This document shows, piece after piece, positions 13,067 through 24,824 of a DNA stretch of 64,000 nt. Made by a program: the position numbers and the translations under genes. The notes below the pieces were generated by a model, which did not search any database, was not told where the DNA came from, and saw only the letters and a program-made list of their open reading frames with translations. The stretch lies in contig JAOVFP010000007.1 in assembly GCA_025738555.1 (NCBI GenBank), positions 3,038,001-3,102,000 of the forward strand, given 5' to 3'. Each line of letters begins with the position of its first letter. Within the stretch, counting starts at the first letter, position 1. This DNA is from Cyathus striatus. Taxonomy: Eukaryota > Basidiomycota > Agaricomycetes > Agaricales > Nidulariaceae.

Positions 13067-15985
13067 AAAATGCTCTCTGTGGGGGTCCATGAGTCTCCCT
13101 GACATGGAGGCCTGACTTCGATGCCTAGCCCCGCCCAACCTCCCTCAAATATTTAACATATACATTCTTACCGCTATACCATATGTATCCCATCCCCCCA
13201 CTTCAATCACAGACATCCACTGAACCATCGTATTCATCGTAAACCATGCATGGGTAAGCCCGGTTCACTAGCAAGAGGGGTCTACAATGCCAGCAAAAGT
13301 CGGCACCGACGGCTAAGGGGGGTACGAGAACAGAAAGTGTTGGCAAAAAGGTGGGAGAAGATGCAGTTTCACCATCTTCGGAAGATGAGCGATAGAATGT
13401 GAGGGGTTGTATCGTCGTCTGCCCGTCGACGGGGGATATGATTTGGTTACGTCGATGAGGCGATCCAGGAGGACTACTAAACTATCACAAGGATAAGCTT
13501 TGCAGCCATAGTCTCACTCAATGGTTGCATTGCGGATTTACAGGATCGAGCATGGCTAAAGCAAGAGGTTGATACTAGGAATGACATGGGCATATGTGAG
13601 TCCTCAGTGAAGTGGACGAGAATAAATGAGTGAAACACCACATACCTCCGACCAATTGTATCATAAATCGAAAAGCTGGAGGTCAGAATCATACGTCGCG
13701 TATCATAGTTGAACGCTGACTTGACCAGCACACGGACGCGTGGATGTCGTCAAAGCGCTTTGTTGCTTAAGAAACTCCGGTGTCCAGAGGAATGATAGTC
13801 AGTGATAGATTATGTTCATGGATGATAGACACCGCTCCTGACGGTTGTTGAAGTGAGAAAGGCTGCAGGATGAGAGATCGTTATGAAGCGATTACGGGTG
13901 ACCTGGTTGATAACTCGTTTCGATGAAATCGGGCAGACGCGTAGACGCTACAACTGCATAAACGCGCCTTCCCAGGTGTACCTTAACGTGCTCAGAAGCT
14001 GACCCTATGCGCCTCGTATCGATCCGGTATCTCCTCTTGAACCTCAGAATCCCGCTGCTGGATCCAGCATCGAACCAAGAATAGCGAGCGCTGCTAAACA
14101 CGCTTCCTTTACTCTTCACGGGTTCTTGTGTGTAGGAAGCAGCGAGGTTAACGGATAAGTTAACGAAGGCATCGCAGATGAACGCGGGTATCCGAACACG
14201 CTGATTGGTGATCGAGTCCTGTACCCCGTACTCCGGCTCCCTCAGCATAAGGCAGCTAGTACATAGAAGAAATACTCCCCCTAGCCTAACTCCTCCATAC
14301 GGGCTTAACGCAAGAAGTAATCGGAGACCGTGAAGAAAGTCGTTCTGGATAGCACGTGAGACGATATAATCTTCCCCTTTCTCTCCATGCCTCATTTAAT
14401 ACACAGGCGTCTTCGTGGTCCTAAAAGGAGATGACAACGAAGACGCTCGTAGATAACGGAAGAAGCGTTACGAGCGTAGACGATATCATCTTCAGAGGTT
14501 GTGAGCACACCTAGCTGAACAGGCAGAACGTCGATACCCACCTTGTGTAGGACTGTCAGAGATAACACGCCAGTGACCAGTCGTCCGTGAAACGACTCTA
14601 CAAATCTCCTGGACTCAAGCTTTCATCCTCCCTCCACCCCACCTCGATTGTCCTCGAACGACTACGAAAACTTTCATACGACACATCCAAAACCTCCTCC
14701 AACGCAACTCTACGTTCGCTAGCAACGCTCTCCTTAGTCCTCTTCTCAGGTGTCATCGTGGCGTGTCAAGCAGAGTACGGAAAGAGGAGGGTGTGGACTC
14801 GCAAAGGCTCTACGTGACGACGTATGCGTGCAACCGGTGTATGGAAGGAAGGCGGTACAAGAGTGAAGACGTAAGGAGATTGTCTTTGTCGTTGGTTATC
14901 AAGGTCAAGTCGAAGAAGAGTAGGATGCAGTTTGAATACGCGCAACGCTGCGGATTACGTCGTACGTACGTGCAAAGGAGCAGAGAAAGCGCACGTCCAC
15001 CATCTAGGATGGTTGTCAATGAAGCCACCAACGCTATCCTAGCGCATAAAGGTAGCCTTCGCCTGAACGAACGAAGCATGTCCGTTCGTCAAGTGTCTAA
15101 GCGGCTCTTCACTCCTTCCTGCACATCACCGTAGACGGGGAAAGCGAAGAGAACAGCACTTCTGGAAAACCTAGGGACGCCCAAGCTGAAGATGTAGGCC
15201 TTGGGAATGGCGTAGGAAATAGCGCTGAGACAGTGGTGAAGACCCAGCTGCTCCATGGATGAGTTTCTCGTCTTAGCGGTCGGTTTAGAAGGGTCGTTGT
15301 TGCCACGTAATCAATCACCGTAGAGGGCGTAGAATAGATTTCGGACGTTGGATGATAATAATTGTGCGTGAGGTATGAACTAAGCACAAAGTGAAGAGAT
15401 GAGATAAGAAAAACACACTTATCACCTCCGTAAAGCAATTAGAGTCTTCTCCAACCCACCCAGCCCACTGACTAGTCGATCCTCACGCATTTTTCCGCGT
15501 AAGAGTACGAGACGTCCAAGAGACGTCGTTCTGCGAGAAGAGGCGTCAGTGTATGAACACGGAGGATGGAACGTTAACAACGGAGAAGGGGACAGTGCTT
15601 ACCTCAACGATACCTAACCGCTACTTCCTCTCTCTTTTTCTACCCCTCGAATTCTCCGTCGACTGCACCTGTCGGTATTGAACAAGAGGCAGAAAACCTC
15701 CGAGGCTTGAGACGATTTGATGCTCCATGTCGTCGAATTAGCGTGCCTCGTAGTCTTCTTGAACTCACTCAACGGGTAGCGAGAGGAAGGGGAATGGACA
15801 GCAAGGAGCGGATTGTAAAGAGGTCGAAAAATGTGCTTGGAATGGGGAAACGTGCCGTTGACCTCGGGAGTGTGTCTGGCGTGCAGAACGTACAGGACGA
15901 CGCCAGCCAGGAAGGAACCCTTCCACTGTCGCCTCGCTCCTCTACAGTGCCAACGGGCACCTCCCTTACACATCCCGTTTTAGGT

Positions 15986-17261
15986 TAAAAAAATTTTTGT
16001 ACATTTTTTTGATATTTTTTTGAGAAGGAAACCCACCAAAAAAACGCGATTTACGGTGTTATCTCGTTTTTTCCCACGGTGTTTCAGTTTTCTATGGCTG
16101 ACCGAAAAAAATTGGGGATCAATCACAGTTATTTCCAGATGTACTAGGCTAAAATACTAATGAAATATCATGAAATAGTGGTCTCGTCACTCAAAATGGG
16201 TATTTGAATGAATTATTGCCATTTAAGGTATGTAGCTGCCGCAGTGGAGGTTCAAGAGAGGACCTTAGGGTAGCTTTAGCATGAGAATGTTCGCATATAT
16301 TACATAATAATATTATGTAATATGTCTTGCTTCACTTTTTCCAAGGCTGAAGAAAAAAATTCATCCAATTGACTTGAAAAGCACAGTAAAGATAGAACTA
16401 GCCTATATATCACCATCAAACATGATTCTGTGACAATTAAATAAGTTGCCGAAATGTAGTTCGAGTTTGACAAAAATTGATGGCTCCCTGCCAAATCAGG
16501 TGTTGAGAAGTGACTGATGGCACTGTAGAATTGAACTTAACATCCAACAGGATGCATACATGGTTAAAAAATATACTTTACACCTTTGTATACCTCAAAG
16601 TATTTGGATGGACATCATCGCTTGAGCTTAGAATTGAGGTGGTGCGATTATGTAATGTATACCATATATGGTAATTAGTTATTACATAATACATCATGTT
16701 TCATTTTTCTGGCCACCTGGGGAAAAAAAGAAAAAAAAGTTGTCCAATCAACTTGGGAAGCACATCATCATTAGAACCAGTCTATCTAATGCCATTAAAA
16801 GTATTTCTGAAGTGAAAGGACACAATTATAAAATGTAGTTTAAGTTTTACCAAAAATGATGGCACTGTAGTGTATCTCCTCTTCCATATGGAAAGCCGGA
16901 CAACCATGCTTGACTACGTCAAAGTTTTTGAGCTCCATCCTTTGGCTCTATGGCAGTGTGCTTAGATACTCACTTAGGACCTAGTTCTTCAGGCAGAATT
17001 TCAGTTAACAACCAAGGGGGATCACATGCACAATCTGCTACATGGGGTATAGATAGGGTACCCCCTAGATGTTATGCTAAAAAATTTTGGAGGTAAAAAA
17101 TTTTCCAATCTAAAATCCACCTTGAAAGATGACTAATGCATCTATATATGGAAATATATTCTCATGATTGATAGGTAGGGTAGAGCAAGACACCCTTAGC
17201 AAAAAATCTGACCCCCCTGTCCAAAATTTTTGCAGTGATCCTCCCTTGTTAACAACTAAAT
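15986..17261. other. AT-rich, CpG-poor decayed DNA
   Basis: No gene is supported. A run of A and T tracts (15986-16060) marks the junction with copy A. Two degenerate direct repeats of about 200 bp lie at 16295-16500 and 16668-16868; each starts with a ttacataat phrase and contains a lysine-like A tract then a caat(t/c)(g/a)acttg phrase. A near-perfect palindrome of tattacataat lies at 16297-16323. An imperfect inverted repeat (gttaacaaccaagggggatc near 17006 against gatcctcccttgttaac near 17236) may bound a small ~250-bp MITE-like unit. Confidence 0.4.
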
Positions 17262-17328
17262 TAGAATGTGGTAGTATGTTGATAAGTTGATAGCAGCTAT
17301 GAACAAGATCTTTCACAAGCACCAAAAC

Positions 17329-17530
17329 TTGGGACCTAGACTGGAAGCCAATCAGTTACATGCAAGCACATGAATATGAACAATTGAATCATGTTGATAT
17401 ACTGACTGGTCCAACTTGTCGAATTTTATTGTACTAAACCTTATGTTGGGTCCTGACACTCTTGCCTCACTCCATCCCTTCCTCTGTCCCCTCCTCTGTC
17501 CCTCATCTCTCCATTCTCTTCTCTTATGTA
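17329..17530 (+). repeat. Left inverted repeat of the cassette
   Basis: Pairs with 26190-27121 on the opposite strand, with many transition differences and one extra stretch of about 57 bp in the right copy. It contains the C/T-rich run cctctgtcccctcctctgtc. Immediately outside, about 17262-17337 resembles the right end of the 10-kb family near 58455-58516 (gatcttt.acaagcacc, aaacttgggacc). Confidence 0.7.
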
Positions 17531-17637
17531 CCTTGTAGTTGCTATCATTGCTGTTTTCAATCATTATGAACATTGAACCTCAAAACATTACTTTGTCCAA
17601 TATCTGAGAGCTTGCATGTATAGAAGAAGCAAGATAT

Positions 17638-19072
17638 ATGGTTGAGCAAGTTATTCCCTGCAAACACAGACTCCCAGATGAGTTTTGGATTGGATATGGT
17701 GATGAAGAAGTTCTGCTTGGACTAAAGGCCTGTCTTTGTATCTATGTGGTCTCTGCTGGAAGTATTGTACCAAGGGAGTTTCAACTCAAGGCAACACTTG
17801 CTCTATTGACCAGGAAGGACTCACTAGTGGATGTTGGAACTGGGTATGGCAAAACCCTTTGCTTGATCTTACCATGTCTGCTCTTCCTGGATGATATAGC
17901 CCTTGTTATTTCTCCTCTCAAATGCCTGCAAGCTGTGCAATTGATGGAATTTGAGAAGTACCAAATCATGGCTGTTTCTATCAATGAGGACACTCCCAGG
18001 GATGACATTCTGTGGAAAGTAAGTGTCAATGATTACCATACTCAAAGCTTACTACATTTTCATTAGAATATAGAGAATGACACATATACTGTGCTACTGG
18101 TGCAGCCAGAACAACTTTCAATCTTCAATGGTCACTGGCCACAGCTGTCATGACTTCTGAAGAACAAACAAAAGTTCATCAATCATATCAAGCATGTTCA
18201 CATTGATGAGGCACACTTTATCTTTACAGCTGGCCTTCCTCACTATGGATTGGATGCCTTTCACCCAGCCTGGGGTAAACTTAGTGAACTTCACATTTGT
18301 CTTTCAAACAAAACCATTTTTCAAGCACTATCAGGAACACAACCCCCTCATATCAAGAAAGCCATTTCATGAAGCCTGTTATTCAAGCCTTCAAAGCTAT
18401 TACCCATTGAGATGTCAAGTAATCATGCAAATATATCATATGTAGTACATGAAATTGTCAATTTGCTTTCAGATCTTCGAAATCTTCAATTCCTGCTTCC
18501 TAATCCATACCCTTCTGATTTCATCCCTCAAAAAACAATTATATTTTACAACAGCATGCAATTGGTGCAAGATGGCAGCAACTATATGAATGGATGTCTT
18601 CCACCACACCTTCAGAACAAAGGCATTGTGTGACACTATCACAGCAGAATGTCTACTGAATACCTGAAGACTGTGTTTGAAGATTTTGCTAACCCAAATG
18701 AAACTTGTTGAATCTTGCATACCACTGAAGGAATATCAACTGTGTGATAGTATAATTATCTCTAATGTTTTCTGAACAATTCTACAGGGTCTGGATGTAC
18801 ATGATGTCACTGTTGTCATTCAATATGGAATGCCCTGAGATATTCCTACATGTCTGCAGAGAGGTGGTCATTGTGGTCATGATGGTACTACCAAGTCAAT
18901 CTTCCTCATTCTCCAGGAACCTTGGGTGAAAACTATTGATCTATCAACAGTGGCTGGAGTGATAGGAGATTCTTCTGGCATTGACATTACTGACCCAGAT
19001 AGGCCTCATGTTGGCCTGCTAACTGACAGGTCAACAAAGCATGACCACACTAGTGATAAGACTAACTTTTAG
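17638..19072 (+). pseudogene. RecQ-like DNA helicase, broken by five TGA codons
   Basis: Exons are 17638-18018, 18067-18741 and 18788-19072; the introns (48 and 46 bp, GTAAGT...TAG and GTGTGA...CAG) are both phase 0. The spliced frame of 446 codons is unbroken except for in-frame TGA at 18151, 18370, 18631, 18709 and 18836, each where arginine fits, and ends at a TAG. Helicase motifs in order: PREFQLKA with a motif-0 glutamine (about residue 49), Walker A GTGYGKT (67-73), motif Ia ISPLK, DEAH (about 174-177), motif III LSGTQ, C-terminal KTIIFYNS, and a degenerate motif VI QRGGHCGHDG. RecQ-family enzymes are 3'-5' ATP-dependent DNA helicases. This one is short, with no RQC or HRDC region seen. 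The two histidines in motif VI are likely arginines changed by CpG-to-CpA. Non-functional as it stands. Confidence 0.8.
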
Positions 19073-20354
19073 ATAATGTTTATTTACATAGTATTAACAC
19101 CACCAATGAAGAACATAAAGTTCAAGTTAGTTTATATTTAGTTCAAGGGCACAAGAGTTTCAAGTATAGTAAAGTGAACTAGGTATTTAATAGTAGATAG
19201 CATGATTGCCTTCAGGTACTTTCAGAACAGACTTCAGACTTCAGATTTGTACTTGGAATCCAATATCAATTTCAGAATGTACTCTACTGTGAGAACAGAA
19301 GTACAGCCAGTGTGGTGCTTAAGGTATTCTAAAGGTATGTCTAACTACTTATATATTTAATTACATGGCAGTGGTCTCATGCACAATGGGATAGGTATAG
19401 TAAATAATATGTCATAAAGTCCTAGTGGAACCATACAGTCAAAGAGGTATGGTTATCCTTCCATATGAAGAATCATGCAGATATGCTCTGTTTCTGAGAC
19501 ACATCATGATGTGGCACATGGCTATTATTAGAAACACATTAGGACATACACTATTACATGTGCTATCCTTGGCCAAGTACTTGGATATAATGGATACTGG
19601 TGTTTCTGGTATTGGCATGTCTAATGGCACTACCCAATGTGCCATGGGTAGTGTTCAGCACATGTTTCAAAGTCCTAGGGGCATGTGGTTTCCCACATGG
19701 TAGCAGTATTACACAGGAGAGACATATAGACATTCTGGGTTATTTGAGAGACTGTGCAATAGCTATGTGTTGCAGTATTCAGTGGTACTAAGTGTTCTCT
19801 AGTCTGAAGTATTTCCCTGAAATTGGGTGATTGCCTAGCTTAGTACTAGGAGCATTATTCTGAGTATGTAGAAGTACTAATATGTTTCCATAGTATTTTT
19901 TCTGGGTCTTTTCTTTATGGTATAGCTATCTAGTACTTGTAATTTGTATAGGAATTGATAGCCCAATTATATTGTCATTGTGTCGAATCCCTTGGTTTGT
20001 ATCATGCAGATACTTTGTCTGGCAGCACAGGACTCAACCCCAGCCCTCGGACTCCTCCCTTGATAGTGTACTCGAGTAGAATACTTTAGCTGGCAGCTCA
20101 GGACTTGCCCCAACTCTTGGACTCTGGGACTGGATTCACTAACTGTATTACTGGTACTGATTGTCTATTATATTTCAAAAAATAACCCTTATATTTTACT
20201 AGGTGTATCACTGGTATTACTATTCTCAGACTTGTTCAAAACTCAGATAAGCATTGCATAAGGTCCTTGTTTGCTAAAGCAAATGGAGATGAGTCTCCAT
20301 ATGGTTATTAAATTAGTTTCATTTCAAATTATCTATTGATCATATTTCAGCATT
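19073..20354. other. Spacer inside the cassette, no supported gene
   Basis: CpG-poor, AT-rich sequence. A short tandem duplication lies at about 20005-20130 (atacttt.ctggcagc.caggact repeated once). A 92-codon open frame at 19425-19703 has no recognisable content. Confidence 0.4.
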
Positions 20355-21010
20355 ATTGTTTACAGCTTGTCATGACTGTGCCCCTAGCCTGACTTGGCAG
20401 CAGAGTACAAGGGAGTGACTACAGAGAAGTGAGGGGTGAGTATGAGATGAGAGTGGAGAATGAGAACTCAGGGGGTAGGACTTTGGCTTCAGCTTATGTG
20501 CTGTGCCCCTGGGATTCCTGGTCCTGGATTTCGGAGTAAAGGCAAGCCCTTCGGAGAAGACAAAAGACAAGAAGACAAGAGGTATAATTCAAGTCAGACT
20601 GAAGGGTGAGGACATAGTTCAATATGAAACTGAAGTCTAAGTACAAATTGAGTACTACTTAAATACTAGAGACTTGGAGTAAGTAAAGGCTGCTGGCCAA
20701 GGCCAGTGGAGAAGTATGGTCAGGGTAGGTGTATGTAGAATGAAGACTATAACTAATTAAACATAATAAAATGTGTCAGAGAAGTGAGCACATATGGCAG
20801 TGTAAAGTAAAACTGATAGTGGCGCACTTAAGAATGATAAGTGACTCACTATGAGATGTATACTACAATACTGAGGGGATAGCTCGGTAGGGTGGAAGAA
20901 AGGAAATGAAAGTAATCTATGTACAGTAAGCAATAAGTAATACTAAGAACATAATCAAAGTCTGGAGTAAACATAGGTGAAGGCAGAGTAAGAGCATAGG
21001 AGTCCAGAGG
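20355..21010 (-). repeat. Possible degenerate LTR remnant
   Basis: The phrase ggcttcagcttatgtgctgt near 20488 matches the inverted LTR of the Gypsy element at 39129-46742 with only transition differences. The neighbouring translated frame shares an AHKLKP core with the frame inside that LTR. The remainder is too diverged to align by eye, so the ends are approximate. It is CpG-depleted. Confidence 0.35.
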
Positions 21011-21120
21011 TAGGTGATACAGGATATGACACAGCTCAATATTGTTGCAACAGTCCAGTGCATTATTCAAATGATCAAAAATTCTCATTCAGTATATTTT
21101 TCCCTAACCAATTTCTCAAT

Positions 21121-21639
21121 ATGGATTCTGACAGCCAGCAAGTGGATGATGATAGGCAAGATGATCCACCAGCATCTTGCACTGTTAATCTTAAGCATAA
21201 ATGTGGATCAACTTACTGTCCAACTGACCAATGAAAATCTCAGCAATGTGATCCTCTTTGCAGTGTTTGGCCACTCTCTTTCATATTGCAGGATAAAGGT
21301 ATTCATATTCTTGCACAATCACACTTGGCTGATATAACTTCACCAAGATCTATTGGTGCATTGCTGGACAGGACAGAGGATTGGATATCTATGTGGGCTA
21401 GTGGTATTTATCAGTGTATTTGCCACTTTGATGAGGAATTAGCATGATTAACTGAAAGAGTTTGTACCAAGAAGCAGGAACAATGAAAGTGTACAAAGGT
21501 AGACATTAAGCAGCAGCAATTTGAAGCCAACAACAAGCTCTTCAAGGAAACATCACAAGCTCTTCAGGATGAGATAGATAAGCATCTTCAAAACCTAGAC
21601 TTGGCAAAACTTAAGGAGCTTCTGCACAATTTAAATTAG
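21121..21639 (+). pseudogene. 172-codon coiled-coil protein, broken by three TGA codons
   Basis: From the ATG at 21121 one frame runs to a TAG at 21637-21639, interrupted only by TGA at 21232, 21445 and 21484. All three follow the CGA-to-TGA pattern of neighbouring pseudogenes. The N-terminus is acidic (DSDSQQVDDDRQDD), the middle holds cysteines (about residues 20, 28, 33), and the last 60 residues are rich in Q, E, K and L and would form a coiled coil (FEANNKLFKE...LKELLHNLN). I do not recognise the family. It lies downstream of the helicase and tail-to-tail with the DUF6589-like gene, so it may belong to the same mobile unit. Confidence 0.6.
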
Positions 21640-22124
21640 AGAGTGTACATTATTGTAACAGTAGACAATTGTACATATATTCTTAGCATTCTAATGAAAC
21701 ACCTGAAATATCAATCATATCTGCGCCATTTCCTAGTGTATCTTGATCAACTGAGATGTCTGTAATTTGTCCAGCTACAAATTTTCAGAATCTTGTATTA
21801 AATATATTCAATGATAACAATCTGAGCTTTTGAGCCCCTTTTTCAATGAGATCTGCAACAGCCATAACTCTTTCATTGTCTGGTTGCTTGCCATTAAATA
21901 TCTGAAAGGCTTCCTCTTTTGACTTCACTGCAACCTGCCATACCAATTGGCTTGTATCAACTTCGGAATGATATCTGTTTTGGTATGATAGCTCTGCAAC
22001 TTCAGCAATTTTCTTCTTGATCTTGTTGAGCTCAATGATACAAGCTGATATGTTTCCAAGCATGTCCCAAGTTGTTTCTAGACCCTTTGCACCTATCAAT
22101 TCCTTTTTTAAAACATATTATATT

Positions 22125-22720
22125 GTATTAAAAGCTGCTTATCTGAATAAACTATACCTTTATTTCTCCAACAGTGTGGAGTTTCTGAATTAAAGTCAGA
22201 GGGTTAGACTTCGATAGCAGAAACACATGGAAAAGGGGTTAGAGTTCGAGGTTCCGAGAACTTACAATCACTTAGGAAATATGTGTCTAAAGTCTTGTAT
22301 TCAGGAACTCTAAAGTACATGGTATTCTACTGGGGTTTATATAAGTATCTACGAGGTATGTACAAGTCAGAATGAGTAATGAATGAGTCAGGAGAAGTAA
22401 GTATCAAGTCAGAATGAGTTAAGAAAGAAATGAAAGGAATAGAATGAAGTAAATACAGAGTAATGAGAAAAGGAAGAACAGGAATAGAGAAGGGGAATGA
22501 GTGCATCATTGCCTGTGTCTTTCGGAGGCAGTACTGAGATGGTCAACAGTACTGTATGTCAAAGTGGGAGCAAGAGAGAGGAGATCCAATGAGGGAAGAG
22601 AAAGCATATGGAAGTAGAGTTGTTGTTGCATGGACATTCCATGTGGCAGTGTTCGTATCACATGACTGCATTGATTTGTTGATGTCAGAGTTCTGCAAGG
22701 TCAAGACCTTACAAACTGTA
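22125..22720. other. Unidentified insertion in the DUF6589-like gene
   Basis: Coding similarity stops after the GTDFNMEH motif and resumes at an ELIGAKGLETTWD motif. The intervening ~590 bp still has several CG dinucleotides (near 22208, 22230, 22245), unlike its host, so it is probably younger. It contains a G/A-rich, gaatgagt-repeating stretch (22360-22500). Exact ends and any duplication could not be fixed by eye. Confidence 0.4.
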
Positions 22721-23882
22721 TGCTCCATATTAAAATCTGTGCCCATCCAATGTCCAGGTAGTCCTGAAACATTCACAAGTAGTGAATCTCTCATTATGTC
22801 ACTGTCTAATACTTCATAAAAACATATTAATCAAATAAAGGAAGGACTCATGCAAATTTCAGAGTCCAGACATATTTGAGATTAATCAAAAGATGTAAGA
22901 TTTCAGTGCAATAGTTGTTTCCACTAGCAGCCCAAAATATCATTGCTAGTTGTGGAAGAATGTTTTCAACTCTACCAATATCACCTTCCTGAATTGCTGA
23001 GACAACTTCACAAAGGTAGAGTAGGTCACATGTCAATAGCCAAATGTTCTGATTTGTTTTATCATCTTCTGAGTTTGGCTGCATTGGATGAATCAGCAGT
23101 GGAATTGAAGAAACTTTTTTGGTCTGAGTCTTCTTACTAGATGTACCCAAGATGTTCTCTTCATTTGACTGGACACCATTGTCACTGAAATGATGTGGTA
23201 GAGGAGTGGCAAATTCATTCATAAAGTTTGCAGCTTTCTGTAATAGTTCATTTGGTGAAGGGTTTCTATTTGTGAATGAGGACAATGTTTCACCACTGTG
23301 CCAGCAGAGAATTTGAATTCCATTAATAACAAGCCCTTCCAGAATTTGACTAAGGCTTGCAAGGAGTGTGTAATAGTCTGGCTTTTCACCAGATAGTCTT
23401 GACTTTCCAAGAAGAGCAAAGAAGTATTGCAGTGACCCTTTCTGATCTATAGTCCCTTGATGTGTAGCAAGCAATGCCCAAGAAAGGTTTAGATATAAAT
23501 GGAAAAGTCCAATACCAATTTGAAATACCAAGCACTGGGTTATGGATTAAGATCTGCTGCATGAAGAATCTGTCCAGATCGAATGTGAGAATTGGTTAGC
23601 TGATCATTTACAGTTGGTATGGCAAATTTTGAGAGCTGTTCAGACATCTTCTTAAGCAGAGTCAAATACATCTCATCATGATATGAGAGGTTTCCTTGTG
23701 TAGATGCTTCTTCTGTTGTTGATACACAAAGAGAGCAAAACTCTGCTGGTTTCTCATTGGAGACAATATGGCATGGTTTGTATTGCAAGGAAGAATGTGT
23801 AGCATATTGATTGAAAGGTGTGCAGTGCTTGGCAAGTATCTTAATAATATGTACTTGAAATTGATAAAATGTTGATTGGTAC

Positions 23883-24824
23883 AAGCTCTTTACACTTAGC
23901 CATGTGTTCTGTACAGATCTGCATGGAATCTGTACAGATTTTTTTCATTTTGGCAGAGGTTTTTTTGGGTCTGTACAGATTCTGCACAGATTCCGAAAAT
24001 TCCATATGGATTACGCAGAATTCCTCAGAATTCCACATTACAGACCTGAAAATTCTGTACAGAATTTTATTATACTTATTTCCTTGCATGTGACACTCTG
24101 CATTAAGCATGACACTAGGTGTTGAGTGTGATACTAGGTATTGAGTGTGACACTATACATTAAATGTGACACTATAAGCGTGACACTAGGTGTTGAGTGT
24201 GATACTAGGTGTTGAGTGTGACACTATACATTAAATGTGACACTATAAGCGTGACACTAGGTGTTGAGTGTGATACTAGGTGTTGAGTGTGACACTATAC
24301 ATTAAATGTGACACTATAAGTGTGATACTAGGTGTTGAGTGTGATACTAGGTATTGAGTGTGACACTATACATTAAATGTGACACTATAAGTGTGACACT
24401 AGGTGTTGAGTGTGATACTAGGTGTTGAGTGTGACACTAAGTGTTGAGTGTGACTAAGCGTGACACTAAGTGTTGAGTGTCACACTATATATTAAACACG
24501 ACACTATGCATTAAGTGTGACACTATACATTAAACATAACACTATACATTAAGCATAACACTATGCATTAAGTGTAATACTATGCATTGAGAATGATACT
24601 ATATATTGAGTGTATCATGGATTTTGTATAGTGTGACACTTTTCACCTAGGGTTTAAATCCACACAGAATCCATGCAGAATATGTATGGAATCCATATAG
24701 AATAATCACCTCTAATAATAATAATAGCTACTATATAAATTCTGTATGGTATCTATACAGGTCTGTATGGGTCTGTATGGATCTGCACAGATCTGTACAG
24801 ACCTCTTGGGGGAGTGTAAATTAC
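23883..24824. mobile_element. 942-bp TIR element with minisatellite core, 10-bp target duplication
   Basis: The element splits the DUF6589-like frame exactly: TGATTGGTAC occurs at 23873-23882 and again at 24825-24834, and removing the element plus one copy restores a continuous frame. The ends form imperfect inverted repeats of about 60-70 bp, sharing TTTACACT and TCTGTACAGATCTG. The interior is the minisatellite at 24100-24640. No coding capacity is seen, so it is non-autonomous. A 9-10-bp duplication is typical of Mutator-like elements, which is my tentative assignment. Confidence 0.75.
24100..24640 (+). repeat. Minisatellite with 19-bp units in a 71-bp higher-order repeat
   Basis: Units of the type gtgtgacactaggtgttga recur about 27 times. 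For the first four turns they are arranged as three 19-bp units plus one 14-bp unit (71 bp total), after which the order decays. Confidence 0.85.

Larger units (their letters stand above)
5398..15985 (+). repeat. Copy A of a ~10-kb dispersed repeat family
   Basis: From the phrase gtcggaactcgccccgttca at 5398 the sequence parallels copy B starting at 48498, mostly above about 90 percent identical by eye, until about 15950-15985. There homology stops at an AT-rich, CpG-poor junction, so the right end of copy A is missing. Three larger length differences exist between copies: a 2,520-bp insertion at 5454-7973, about 466 bp present only here at 12600-13066, and material only in copy B. Inside are diverged tandem units, for example near 9966, 10674 and 11190, sharing a tgcgaggact / gatcataatgatgga / caaagttgga layout. 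I found no transposase, polymerase, integrase or other known domain. Confidence 0.8.

Noticed and set aside
13892..14395. 167-codon minus-strand frame in copy A
   Set aside because: The aligned region in copy B (54420-54900) has frame-breaking indels, so coding constraint is not supported.
24100..24640. CRISPR-like array
   Set aside because: The units are contiguous 19-bp tandem repeats without spacers, in a eukaryotic genome: a minisatellite.
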